Below, piece by piece: positions 1-6,517 of a stretch of DNA of 6,601 nt. The notes below the pieces were generated by a model, which had not been told where the DNA came from, did not search any database, and was given only the letters and a program-made list of their open reading frames with translations. The DNA is from an uncultured Klebsiella sp. (GTDB lineage Bacteria > Pseudomonadota > Gammaproteobacteria > Enterobacterales > Enterobacteriaceae). Every line of letters starts with the position of its first letter. Position 1 is the stretch's first letter. The DNA is taken from NCBI GenBank assembly GCA_902490055.1, contig CABUCP010000181.1, positions 1-6,601 on the forward strand. The letters run 5' to 3'. Position numbers and translations under genes: made by a program.

Positions 1-11
1 AGAAAAGCAAA

Positions 12-32
12 AACCCGCCTTTTGGGCGGGTT
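12..32 (-). terminator. Intrinsic terminator of the tRNA-Phe gene
   Basis: Read on the minus strand, an 8-bp perfect stem (AACCCGCC pairing with GGCGGGTT) closes a 5-base loop. It is followed by three more T residues, then GC and TTTT. It starts about 10 bases beyond the CCA end of the tRNA gene, which is the expected place for the terminator of a single-gene tRNA unit. The plus strand has a weaker run (TTCTTT) after the same stem, so limited bidirectional action is possible. Confidence 0.85.
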
Positions 33-42
33 CTTTAAATAG

Positions 43-118
43 TGGTGCCCGGACTCGGAATCGAACCAAGGACACGGGGATTTTCAATCCCCTGCTCTAC
101 CGACTGAGCTATCCGGGC
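43..118 (-). tRNA. pheU: tRNA-Phe (anticodon GAA)
   Basis: This 76-base cloverleaf on the minus strand begins GCCCGGATAGC and ends with an encoded CCA. The acceptor arms GCCCGGA and TCCGGGC pair perfectly. The D loop contains AGTCGGTAGA, and the anticodon stem GGGGA/TCCCC encloses the GAA anticodon at positions 85-83. The T arm carries GGTTCGATTCC. The sequence equals E. coli tRNA-Phe as I remember it. E. coli has two copies, pheU and pheV, and the neighbourhood with yjdC-dsbD-cutA-dcuA points to pheU. Its own promoter and terminator flank it. The 3' end of pheU is a known integration site for genomic islands, and such an insertion would lie to the left of this gene, outside the window. Confidence 0.97.
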
Positions 119-120
119 AA

Positions 121-157
121 CGGGGCGCATTAAACCGTAATCCGCCCACTCCGTCAA
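121..157 (-). promoter_or_regulatory. Stringent-type sigma70 promoter of tRNA-Phe
   Basis: On the minus strand a -35 box TTGACG (157-152) is separated by exactly 17 bases from a -10 box TTTAAT (134-129). A GC-rich discriminator GCGCCCCG (128-121) follows. This layout is typical of stable-RNA promoters under ppGpp/DksA control. An A/T-rich stretch lies directly upstream (about 158-185) and may act as an UP element. The predicted start near 122 would leave only a few bases to be trimmed from the 5' end of the tRNA. Confidence 0.85.
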
Positions 158-205
158 TGAAATTTCTCTATTTATCGTTTAGTTGCTTATCTTTGCGGCA
201 ATTCT

Positions 206-225
206 GCGCCCAAAGGCGCGTTTTT
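206..225 (+). terminator. Short hairpin with T run, oriented on the plus strand
   Basis: On the plus strand, GCGCC (206-210) pairs with GGCGC (215-219) around a CAAA loop. One G follows and then five T residues (221-225). This is a terminator shape for plus-strand transcripts, yet no plus-strand gene is seen upstream. On the minus strand it starts 15 bases after the stop codon of the DUF1176 gene, but there the bases after the stem read AGAATTG rather than a T run. It could still slow or end that transcript, or stabilise its 3' end. The stem is only 5 bp, so strength is uncertain. Confidence 0.45.
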
Positions 226-233
226 GCTTAAAA

Positions 234-2321
234 TCACAGCACTCCGTTATCGCCTTCGCGGACTTTCCAGCCGCTGATGATTGAGAGGGCCCGGCGTACA
301 CCGGAAATATCGTAATCGCCGATGACCTCTTCGTCATTTCGCGGAGAGCTGATGGTTAAGATGGCGTCCACACCGTGGCGGTAGGCGCCGTGATGGCTGA
401 AGAGGGTGCCAATAAAGCATTTATCATTGAGCCACACCGGGATCCACGCCACCGTTTCAACGGTGTAGTGCCCGGCAACGCCGCCATAGTAGCTGTCCGC
501 ATCGTCTTTAGCAGTGCCTGGGGGAATAGGACAAATCGGCTCATCGTTATCGTCAGCGGGTTTATCCTTAAGCAGACTGCCTTGCATGACGTCCAGCGAC
601 TCCAATAAGCCCGCTTTGTCTTTATCGTTTAGGGCGGGCATAGAGAGCTGCCCGCTTTCCGCGGCGTTGATGATGTTGAGGTTATAACGGTAGCGGATAC
701 TGATTGCCGGGGTAAGATCGCTCTGGCTGAATGGACGCAGCAGATACAGATTATCTTCCCCAAACACGCCGTTAAACCACAGCGCATAAACCTGGCCGTT
801 AATTCTGACCCACTGGCCCCATTGGTTCGCCCCTCGGTCGTTAATAGAGTAGATGGCGCCGGGCACGCCGGCATCGAAATTATCGTCATCATTGCTGTCG
901 GCATCGTTCACAGCTTCAAAGGCGTCATCGCTGCGCTTTAGCACACCGGTGTAGCTGAACAGCCCGGTGCCGCCAACGTAGCTATCGATGATGAGGTCGC
1001 GTTTGCCGTCGCCGTCGAGGTCGATAAGCGTGAAGCTGACTTTGCCGTTTTCCGAGTCGGCGCTGATATCGGAATGCAAAAATGCCTGCCACTCATCATT
1101 GCTGATATCCGCCGTCGGCCTGGCGATCGTGACTGGCGTATCGTCGGCATAGGTCAAAGTAAAATGGGTTACATGGCCGGTGAGCGGGAACTGTTCCGTG
1201 ATGTTTTGCAGCGAGAGTTCCGGGTTGCGTTTTTGTTCTTTTAAAACGGCATCGTGCAGCGCTTTCAGCGCCAGAATATCGGCCTCTCTTTGCTGGCTAG
1301 GGATCACTTTGCTGACGAAAGTGGGAAGTTTCCAGGTACCGCCGGGCGCGATTTCCCGGCACATGCCGGTGCTGTATTTCAGGCTTCGCACAAAAGCTTT
1401 GCCATCCCACACGCGCTCTTCGCCGCTGACGCAGTCGGCGACGCCGCGCCCCTTGTTGAAGAAGGTAATCGCACCATCGTTATAGCTGGAGGCGTCGGTA
1501 GTGATGAGCTGCGGGCTGGCGGCCAGCGCGTTATCCGCGACCCACATCGCGTAACCATCGTTATAGGCGGCGCGCCAGCACAGTGCCTGCAGCAGAGAAT
1601 GGTTTTTATCCAGCGGCGTGGCGGTGATTTGCCGTTCACTGGGCGGAATATCGGCGTTATGCCAGTCATCACACTGGCGATTGAGCACGCTTTCCAGCAC
1701 TGGCTGCCATTTTTGCTGCTGTTTCGCGTTGAGCGCTACGGGCTGAGCGTTATGAATAAAAGGCGCGCTAAGGATCTCCGGCGCGGGAACGGCTTGCAGG
1801 ACTGCGCTGTCATCGCCGCCGCCTTTACGTAACAGCGCATCGGCGGTGCCAATCCGCTGCTGAAATTCATCAATCTTGAGGAACACCGCGCTGCTGCCGG
1901 CATTGGATAGCCGCTTGCGCTGGTCGTTAAGCGCAAGCTCGATTTTAGCGTTTTGCTCTAGTGCGGTAATGAGCGCGCTGGTTTGCGTGCTGTTGAAGTG
2001 AAAATGGCTGTCGTCGATAGCCTCAAGCGTCCCACGATCGCTATCGTCGATAAACAGATTAACGCTGGCATCTGGCGGGATATCGCGTTCGGTCTGCGCA
2101 AAGGTCGCCTGTGCGGAGACTTGCCGCCCGGGGCCGGCGCTACGGCTCAGCAGCACGCTGACTTCGCCCATTGTCGCGCCATAGCCTGCCGCCCGGCAGG
2201 TGCCGGTGTTATCGCAGGCGACTTCCCAGTCTTTGTAGGCGAAAGAGAAGCCCTGAGGAGTGGCGGCCATCAGCGTGGTCGAATAGAGCCCCAGCGCGGC
2301 GGCCCAGAGAAGAGGACGCAT
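234..2321 (-). CDS. Secreted DUF1176-domain protein with an extra C-terminal domain
   Basis: This 695-residue protein of unknown function is probably exported to the periplasm. Residues 1-19 form a signal peptide (MRPLLWAAALGLYSTTLMA, then ATPQ). Residues 25-340 resemble the DUF1176 family: the segment FAYKDWEVACDNTGTCRAAGY is followed by a region with CDDW, ALCWRAAYNDGYAMW and a Gly/Cys-rich block ending near MCREIAPGGTWKLP. Members usually consist of little more than that domain (about 340 residues, from memory), so the second half (about 345-695) is an addition. It contains a calcium-loop-like motif (D434-L-D-G-D-G-K-R-D442), an acidic run (472-485) and two cysteines. All eight mature cysteines (36, 42, 217, 248, 297, 321, 597, 635) could form disulfides. 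I chose the ATG at 2321 because AGGGA precedes it by 5 bases and because the signal peptide then begins normally; a GTG at 2336 would add five residues. The gene is absent from this position in E. coli K-12 as I recall it. Confidence 0.85.
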   Translation of the reverse strand: MRPLLWAAALGLYSTTLMAATPQGFSFAYKDWEVACDNTGTCRAAGYGATMGEVSVLLSRSAGPGRQVSAQATFAQTERDIPPDASVNLFIDDSDRGTLEAIDDSHFHFNSTQTSALITALEQNAKIELALNDQRKRLSNAGSSAVFLKIDEFQQRIGTADALLRKGGGDDSAVLQAVPAPEILSAPFIHNAQPVALNAKQQQKWQPVLESVLNRQCDDWHNADIPPSERQITATPLDKNHSLLQALCWRAAYNDGYAMWVADNALAASPQLITTDASSYNDGAITFFNKGRGVADCVSGEERVWDGKAFVRSLKYSTGMCREIAPGGTWKLPTFVSKVIPSQQREADILALKALHDAVLKEQKRNPELSLQNITEQFPLTGHVTHFTLTYADDTPVTIARPTADISNDEWQAFLHSDISADSENGKVSFTLIDLDGDGKRDLIIDSYVGGTGLFSYTGVLKRSDDAFEAVNDADSNDDDNFDAGVPGAIYSINDRGANQWGQWVRINGQVYALWFNGVFGEDNLYLLRPFSQSDLTPAISIRYRYNLNIINAAESGQLSMPALNDKDKAGLLESLDVMQGSLLKDKPADDNDEPICPIPPGTAKDDADSYYGGVAGHYTVETVAWIPVWLNDKCFIGTLFSHHGAYRHGVDAILTISSPRNDEEVIGDYDISGVRRALSIISGWKVREGDNGVL

Positions 2322-2326
2322 ATCAA

Positions 2327-2331
2327 TCCCT
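2327..2331 (-). promoter_or_regulatory. Ribosome binding site fixing the DUF1176 start
   Basis: AGGGA on the minus strand lies 5 bases before the ATG at 2321. The alternative GTG at 2336 lies upstream of this site and has no purine-rich motif at proper distance, so the ATG is preferred. Confidence 0.65.
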
Positions 2332-2353
2332 GTCACAAAAAGGTATGGCGGAA

Positions 2354-2359
2354 ATTATA
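2354..2359 (-). promoter_or_regulatory. Candidate -10 box of the DUF1176 gene
   Basis: A perfect TATAAT stands on the minus strand 32 bases upstream of the ATG. Transcription would start near 2347 and leave a leader of about 26 bases. No good -35 hexamer is found 16-18 bases upstream. That position is instead covered by the palindrome at 2375-2388, which would fit a promoter that needs an activator or is controlled by a repressor. The gene may also be read from the cutA-dsbD-yjdC transcript, as there is no terminator after yjdC. Confidence 0.5.
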
Positions 2360-2374
2360 TGCGCCTTATAGGGG

Positions 2375-2388
2375 TTCGGATATCCGAA
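2375..2388. promoter_or_regulatory. Perfect 14-bp palindrome, candidate operator
   Basis: TTCGGATATCCGAA is fully self-complementary and ends at the base next to the yjdC stop codon (2389-2391). Its centre lies about 35 bases upstream of the start site predicted from the TATAAT box, so a bound protein would cover the -35 region of the DUF1176 promoter. Palindromes of this size are typical targets of dimeric TetR-family regulators, and the gene next to it encodes one. The link to YjdC is inference. With no loop, it is a poor RNA hairpin and has no T run, so it is not a terminator. Confidence 0.5.
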
Positions 2389-2964
2389 TTAAGTGAGCGC
2401 GCCGCCCATCCGGCAGCGGGCGAAGCGCAGAATATCTTCCGCCAGGCGCTGGGCGGTATCGACATCGGCCTGGCTGCGTTTGATTAACATGCGGCTCAGG
2501 CAACCTTCGACGATCAGCTCCATCTGCTTAGCGACCATTTCCGGATCATCCACCTCTAGCTGGGTTAGCAGCTCGTGGGTGTAGGCCAGCGATGCCTGTT
2601 TCTGCTGCTCCGCCAACTGGTGGATCGGGTGCTGGGCATCCGGGTAGAAGGTGCAGGCGGCGATAAACAGGCAGCCGGGATAACGGTGGTTGCTGACGCA
2701 TTTAGTCAATGCGCTATAGCGCGCCAGTAGTTTTTGCTCGGCGCTCAGGGTGTCGTCCAGCAAAAGCTGACGGCGCCAGGCGTCGACCTGCTGGCTTAAA
2801 TAACGCAGGGCGTCATAGAGCAGCGCTTCGCGGTCAGGCCAAAAACGCTTGAGGTTATCAAGCGGGTATGCGACGCGGTCGGCGACCATTTCCAGCGTGG
2901 TGTTCGCGATACCCTCGATTTCGAGAATTTGTATGGCTTCACCCAGGACATCTTCACGTTGCAC
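2389..2964 (-). CDS. yjdC: TetR-family transcriptional regulator YjdC
   Basis: The product closely matches E. coli YjdC, a TetR-type repressor of unknown target. With the GTG start at 2964 it is 191 residues, the length I recall for E. coli. Residues about 7-55 form the helix-turn-helix domain ([18 protein letters not shown], then the recognition region ending [16 protein letters not shown]). The rest is the helical ligand-binding and dimerisation domain, with the conserved stretches [16 protein letters not shown] and [20 protein letters not shown]. Five cysteines (89, 98, 104, 155, 184) are notable for a regulator in a thiol-redox operon. An ATG at 2979 gives 196 residues and has its own AGGAGG, so it is a real alternative. 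The gene follows dsbD by 35 bases (20 if the ATG is used) without a terminator, so it is probably cotranscribed. Confidence 0.93.
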   Translation of the reverse strand: MQREDVLGEAIQILEIEGIANTTLEMVADRVAYPLDNLKRFWPDREALLYDALRYLSQQVDAWRRQLLLDDTLSAEQKLLARYSALTKCVSNHRYPGCLFIAACTFYPDAQHPIHQLAEQQKQASLAYTHELLTQLEVDDPEMVAKQMELIVEGCLSRMLIKRSQADVDTAQRLAEDILRFARCRMGGALT

Positions 2965-2970
2965 GGTAGT

Positions 2971-2989
2971 CTCCTCCATTAATCCTCCT
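2971..2989 (-). promoter_or_regulatory. Tandem ribosome binding sites for two yjdC starts
   Basis: On the minus strand AGGAGG (2989-2984) precedes the ATG at 2979 by only 4 bases. GGAGGAG (2977-2971) precedes the GTG at 2964 by 6 bases, a better spacing. The second start matches the E. coli N-terminus (MQREDV), so it is preferred, but both could be used. The second site lies inside the codons of the longer form. Confidence 0.6.
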
Positions 2990-2999
2990 CAAGTGTCGT

Positions 3000-4811
3000 T
3001 CACGGTTGCCAATCGCGCAAATGGGCGCTGAATGCCGCAGCATCCATAAACCCGGTGATGCGCTGCGCGGGCTGTTCTTCACCCTGCGCATTGAAGAACA
3101 GAATGGTGGGCAAGCCGAGCACCTGTAAATGTTTCAGCAGGGCAACGTCTTGCGGGCTGTTCTTCGTGACATCCACTTGCAACAGAACGGTCTCTTTTAG
3201 GGCCTGTCGCACTTCAGGAGCGCTAAAGGTATATTTTTCGAACTCTTTACAGGCCACGCACCAGTCAGCATATAGATCGAGCATAACCGGTTTTCCTTTG
3301 GCCTGCGCCAGCGCCTGGTTGAGTTCATCAATGGTGCTGACGCGGGTAAACTCCAGATGCGCCTGCTGCTGGACGGCAGGCGCGCCAAAAGCCCAATCCT
3401 GCAGCGGACGCGCGCTAATCAGCGCGGCGCCCAGCATGACGATCTGCACCAGCCGCAGCCAGGGCTTGGTCGCGCCAAGAGAGGTAATAAACGCCCAGCT
3501 AAAGAAGGCGACGCCAAGTAGCGACCACAGACGTAAGCCCCAGACTTCACCGATCACACGTTCAAGCAAAAACACCGGCAGCGCAAGGATTACGAAGCCG
3601 AATGCGGTTTTCACGTGAGCCATCCACGGCCCGCTCTTCGGCAGCAGACGGTTGCCGAACACGGTCACCAGGATTAGCGGCAGCCCCATTCCCAGCGCGT
3701 ACAGATACAACGTGCCGCCGCCGAGCCACAGGTTTCCGCTCTGGGCGATATACAACAGAATGGCGCTAAGCGGGGCCGTGGTGCAAGGGGAACAGATCAG
3801 CCCGGCGATGGCGCCCATCGCAAATACCCCGCCCGGCGAACCGCCCTGGCGTTTATTGCTCATCAGCGTCAGGCGGGTTTGCAGCGATGAAGGCAGCTGC
3901 AGCGTAAACAGGCCGAACATCGACAGCGCCAGCGCGATAAACACCACTGACAGCCCAATCAGCACATAAGGGTGCTGCAGCGCGGCCTGGAATTGCAGAC
4001 CCGCGGCGGCAACGACCAGCCCCAGCGCGGTATAGGTCACCGCCATTCCCTGAACATAAATAAATGCCAGCAGCAGCGCGCGAGCGGTAGATAACCGCTG
4101 CTTACCGCCGAGTACAATACCGGAAATCAGCGGATACATCGGTAATACACAAGGGGTAAAGGCGATACCGATACCAATTAACAGCGCCCACAGCGCTGAG
4201 AAGGGCAGCGCTGCCGGTTCAGCGCCGCTCTGGCTGCCGCTGGCAGGGGGCGCCGCGGGCGTCGTGTTAAGCGCTGGCGCTTCTGCCTGCGGGCGAGTTT
4301 CGACCGGCAGCGGCGGATTTAGTTTCGGCGGCAGAATAGCCGGTGGTGTAGAAGGCTGCGCGGAGCTCTCGCTGCTGGAGGCGCCGAGAACCGCGCTGAG
4401 CGGCACGACTTTGGTCTCCGGCGGGTAGCAGAACCCGGCATCCGCGCAGCCCTGATAGGTCACCGTCAGAGTGGCCTCTTTGCTGGCTTCGGTGAGAGTA
4501 ATCGGCAACGTCAGGCGCTGACGATAAATCTCGCTTTTGCCGTAAAACTCATCTTCATGCCATTCGCCGGACGGTAGCGAAGGTTCGACGATCGCGGCGT
4601 CCGCGGCCGTCAGCTTTATCTGCTTACGGTAGAGATAGTAACCATCCTTGATTTGCCAGCTCAGGTTGAGGTCGTGCTGGTTCTGCTGAAAGTCAAAGGC
4701 GAAAGCCTGGTCAGCAGGCACGAAGTTCGAACGCCCGGGGGCGTCGAACAACCCGGCGGTGGCTGATGTGCTGCACAGCAGCAGGATCAGCGTAATGATG
4801 CGTTGAGCCAT
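3000..4811 (-). CDS. dsbD: Thiol:disulfide interchange protein DsbD (DipZ)
   Basis: This inner-membrane protein takes electrons from cytosolic thioredoxin and passes them to periplasmic DsbC, DsbG and CcmG, which serves disulfide isomerisation and cytochrome c maturation. The 603-residue precursor has a signal peptide (1-19, cleavage [10 protein letters not shown]). A periplasmic alpha domain follows, with C122 and C128 in [14 protein letters not shown]. The beta domain has eight membrane segments (about 203-467), with C221 in FTPCVLP and C343 in CSPC. The C-terminal thioredoxin-like gamma domain carries WCVAC (C518, C521). All six catalytic cysteines are present. It is about 38 residues longer than E. 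coli DsbD because the alpha-beta linker is expanded and proline-rich. The ATG at 4811 gives the E. coli N-terminus (MAQRI) and overlaps the end of cutA by 25 bases; no good Shine-Dalgarno precedes it, so translational coupling is likely. Confidence 0.98.
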   Translation of the reverse strand: MAQRIITLILLLCSTSATAGLFDAPGRSNFVPADQAFAFDFQQNQHDLNLSWQIKDGYYLYRKQIKLTAADAAIVEPSLPSGEWHEDEFYGKSEIYRQRLTLPITLTEASKEATLTVTYQGCADAGFCYPPETKVVPLSAVLGASSSESSAQPSTPPAILPPKLNPPLPVETRPQAEAPALNTTPAAPPASGSQSGAEPAALPFSALWALLIGIGIAFTPCVLPMYPLISGIVLGGKQRLSTARALLLAFIYVQGMAVTYTALGLVVAAAGLQFQAALQHPYVLIGLSVVFIALALSMFGLFTLQLPSSLQTRLTLMSNKRQGGSPGGVFAMGAIAGLICSPCTTAPLSAILLYIAQSGNLWLGGGTLYLYALGMGLPLILVTVFGNRLLPKSGPWMAHVKTAFGFVILALPVFLLERVIGEVWGLRLWSLLGVAFFSWAFITSLGATKPWLRLVQIVMLGAALISARPLQDWAFGAPAVQQQAHLEFTRVSTIDELNQALAQAKGKPVMLDLYADWCVACKEFEKYTFSAPEVRQALKETVLLQVDVTKNSPQDVALLKHLQVLGLPTILFFNAQGEEQPAQRITGFMDAAAFSAHLRDWQP

Positions 4812-5110
4812 GAGAGGTAATCGTTGTCTCCGTGAGTAACCGGCAGGACCAGCAGTTCGGGGGTTTGATACGGGTGATGGGACTTCAGGCAGTCCAGTAG
4901 CGCCTGCTGATGGGTCTGATTGGTTTTGAGCAGCATCTGCACTTCATACTCCTGCTCAAGTTTCCCTTCCCAGTAGTAGAGCGATGTCGCTCCCGGCAGG
5001 ATGGTGGCGCAGGCGGCGAGTTTTTCTCCCAGCGCTTTGGCCGCCAAATCCTGGGCGGTCGCTTCATCCGGCGCGGTACAGAGTACAACAACAGCATCAG
5101 GCGTAGTCAT
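4787..5110 (-). CDS. cutA: Divalent-cation tolerance protein CutA
   Basis: CutA is a small cytosolic protein with a PII-like ferredoxin fold that forms very stable trimers. It was named for copper tolerance, and its real role remains unsettled. The 107-residue product matches E. coli CutA (112 residues) from [18 protein letters not shown] to the end [11 protein letters not shown]. Cysteines 11, 34 and 74 and His78-His79 in KSHHPY correspond to E. coli Cys16, Cys39, Cys79 and His83-His84, which include metal-binding positions. I chose the ATG at 5110 because GAGG lies 6 bases upstream. An in-frame TTG at 5152 would extend the protein by 14 residues that look unrelated to the family and would run through the likely promoter. 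It is the first gene of the cutA-dsbD-yjdC cluster. Confidence 0.96.
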   Translation of the reverse strand: MTTPDAVVVLCTAPDEATAQDLAAKALGEKLAACATILPGATSLYYWEGKLEQEYEVQMLLKTNQTHQQALLDCLKSHHPYQTPELLVLPVTHGDNDYLSWLNASLR

Positions 5111-5116
5111 CGTGAA

Positions 5117-5120
5117 CCTC
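5117..5120 (-). promoter_or_regulatory. Ribosome binding site fixing the cutA start
   Basis: GAGG on the minus strand is followed by 6 bases and the ATG at 5110. The upstream in-frame TTG at 5152 and GTG at 5140 have no comparable site, so the shorter CutA is preferred. Confidence 0.6.
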
Positions 5121-5138
5121 GTATCAGCGAAAAGAGGC

Positions 5139-5147
5139 ACTATAGCA
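5139..5147 (-). promoter_or_regulatory. Extended -10 promoter for cutA-dsbD-yjdC
   Basis: On the minus strand TGCTATAGT combines the TGn extension with a five-of-six match to TATAAT. No convincing -35 box is found at 17 bases (TTAATC at 18 bases is weak), which extended -10 promoters tolerate. A start near 5132 gives a leader of about 22 bases before cutA. It lies between the dcuA terminator and cutA, where a promoter is needed. Confidence 0.5.
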
Positions 5148-5173
5148 TGCAAGATGCGGGGAGATTAACCAAA

Positions 5174-5198
5174 GGGGGCCAGTTACTTTACTGGCCCC
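5174..5198 (-). terminator. Intrinsic terminator after dcuA
   Basis: Read on the minus strand, GGGGCCAGT pairs with ACTGGCCCC in a perfect 9-bp stem with a 6-base loop, 12 bases after the dcuA stop codon. The following bases are CTTTGGTT, a short and interrupted T run. Termination is probably partial, allowing some read-through into cutA. The plus-strand side (TATTT) is weaker still. Confidence 0.75.
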
Positions 5199-5210
5199 TA
5201 TTTACCGAAC

Positions 5211-6512
5211 TTACAGCATGATGCCGCCGAAGATAAATCCGAGGATCACGCAGAGGGTAATGGCGATAACTCCGGGAACCAGGAAGGCGTGGTTGAAGAC
5301 GTATTTGCCGATACGCGTGGAGCCGGTGTCATCCATTTCGACCGCGGCCAACAGGGTCGGGTAGGTTGGCAGCACAAACAGCGCGGAAACCGCGGCAAAC
5401 GATGCAATTGCCGTCAGCGGGGTGACGCCGAGCAGCAGGGCGGCTGGCATCAGCGCTTTGGTGGTGGCGGCCTGCGAATAGAGCAGCGTGGCGGCGAAGA
5501 ACAGTACCACTGCCAGCAGCCACGGATAGTTATGCAGCAGATCGCCCGCCACCGTCTGGATATCGGCGATGTGCGCTTTCACGAAAGTATCGCCGAGCCA
5601 GGCTACGCCGAGCACGCAGACGCAGGCGCTCATCCCGGATTTAAAGGTGCTGGCGTTCAGCACTTCGCCGGTATCGATTTTACAGGTGATGCTAATCAGC
5701 GTGGCGATGGTCAGCATAAAGACCACGATCGCTTCGTTACGCGGCAGCACCGGGTTCTGGATCAGGCCGACGGTATCGCTGATCGCGGTGGCGTAGAACA
5801 TCACCGCGATGATGCCGACGAGGAACAGCAGAACGGAGCGCTTGGCGTGCGGTTTCAGTTCGAAGACCTGGCTGCCGCGCAGCTTCACTTCGCCTTTTGC
5901 CAGACGTTCCTGATACACCGGATCGTCTTTCAGCTCGCAGCCGAGGAAGTTACAGACTATAGCGGTCAGCATGACGGCAATCAGGGTAACCGGCAGGCAG
6001 ATTGCCAGCAGCGTCAGATAGCTCACGCCAAGCGGTTCAAGAATACCGGCAAAGAAGACCACTGCCGCGGAAATCGGCGAGGCGGTAATCGCGATCTGCG
6101 AAGCGACAACGGCGATAGAGAGCGGGCGGGAAGGGCGAATCCCCTGTTCTTTCGCCACTTCGGTAATCACCGGCAGGGTAGAGAACGCGGTATGGCCAGT
6201 CCCCGCCAGCACGGTCATAAACCAGGTGACCAGCGGCGCAAGGAAGGTGATGTATTTGGGATGACGGCGCAACATACGCTCGGCGAGGCTGACCAGATAG
6301 TCCATCCCCCCGGCGACCTGCATGGCGGCGATAGCGGCGATAACCGCCATAATGATTTCAATAACATCAAAGGGGATCGCCCCGGGTGGAATTTGAAAAA
6401 TTAAGGTCAGGACGAGGACGCCGAGGCCACCGGCAAAGCCGATACCAATGCCCCCGAGCCGGGCCCCCAAATAGATTGCCAGCAAGACAACCACGAGCTC
6501 TGCACCAAACAT
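5211..6512 (-). CDS. dcuA: Anaerobic C4-dicarboxylate transporter DcuA
   Basis: This is an inner-membrane exchanger of the Dcu family that takes up aspartate, fumarate or malate in exchange for succinate. In E. coli DcuA is linked to aspartate uptake together with AspA, the aspartase. The 433-residue product has the E. coli DcuA length and is hydrophobic throughout. Conserved blocks include LGARLGGIGIGFAGGLGV (15-32), AMQVAGGMDYL (63-73), RRHPKYITFLAP (82-93), ITASPISAAVV (142-152), KSGMSACVCVLGVAWLGDTF (291-310) and LPTYPTLLAAVEMDDTGSTR (381-400). A soluble loop lies around 192-225. The start ATG has AAGGAAGG 5 bases upstream. Synteny with cutA and dsbD favours DcuA over DcuB, which is about 446 residues in E. 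coli. A terminator follows, and the gene is likely read both from its own promoter and by read-through from the gene upstream. Confidence 0.96.
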   Translation of the reverse strand: MFGAELVVVLLAIYLGARLGGIGIGFAGGLGVLVLTLIFQIPPGAIPFDVIEIIMAVIAAIAAMQVAGGMDYLVSLAERMLRRHPKYITFLAPLVTWFMTVLAGTGHTAFSTLPVITEVAKEQGIRPSRPLSIAVVASQIAITASPISAAVVFFAGILEPLGVSYLTLLAICLPVTLIAVMLTAIVCNFLGCELKDDPVYQERLAKGEVKLRGSQVFELKPHAKRSVLLFLVGIIAVMFYATAISDTVGLIQNPVLPRNEAIVVFMLTIATLISITCKIDTGEVLNASTFKSGMSACVCVLGVAWLGDTFVKAHIADIQTVAGDLLHNYPWLLAVVLFFAATLLYSQAATTKALMPAALLLGVTPLTAIASFAAVSALFVLPTYPTLLAAVEMDDTGSTRIGKYVFNHAFLVPGVIAITLCVILGFIFGGIML

Positions 6513-6517
6513 ATATG

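Larger units (their letters stand above)
119..233. other. Non-coding gap between the DUF1176 gene and tRNA-Phe
   Basis: This 115-base gap holds the tRNA promoter in its left part and one short GC hairpin with a T run at 206-225. I see no open reading frame with a ribosome binding site and no repeat or insertion-sequence end. No second copy of the tRNA 3' end is present here or elsewhere in the window. Confidence 0.7.

Noticed and set aside
43..118. Integrated element at the tRNA-Phe gene
   Set aside because: No direct repeat of the tRNA 3' end, no integrase and no phage-like gene is found in the window. The left side, where an island would lie, is only 42 bases long here.
1254..1832. A 192-codon open frame on the plus strand opposite the DUF1176 gene
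   Set aside because: It lies wholly inside a well-supported minus-strand gene with signal peptide and conserved motifs. I see no independent sign of coding.
2322..2336. DUF1176 protein starting at GTG 2336
   Set aside because: The AGGGA site lies downstream of this GTG and correctly serves the ATG at 2321, which also gives a standard signal peptide.
5111..5152. Longer CutA starting at TTG 5152
   Set aside because: It would run through the likely -10 box and add residues unlike other CutA N-termini. The ATG at 5110 has a well-placed GAGG.
5289..6404. A 371-codon open frame on the plus strand opposite dcuA
   Set aside because: It is the mirror of a GC-rich membrane-protein gene. The product is full of His, Gln, Gly, Asp and Arg, resembles no family I know, and has no clear ribosome binding site.
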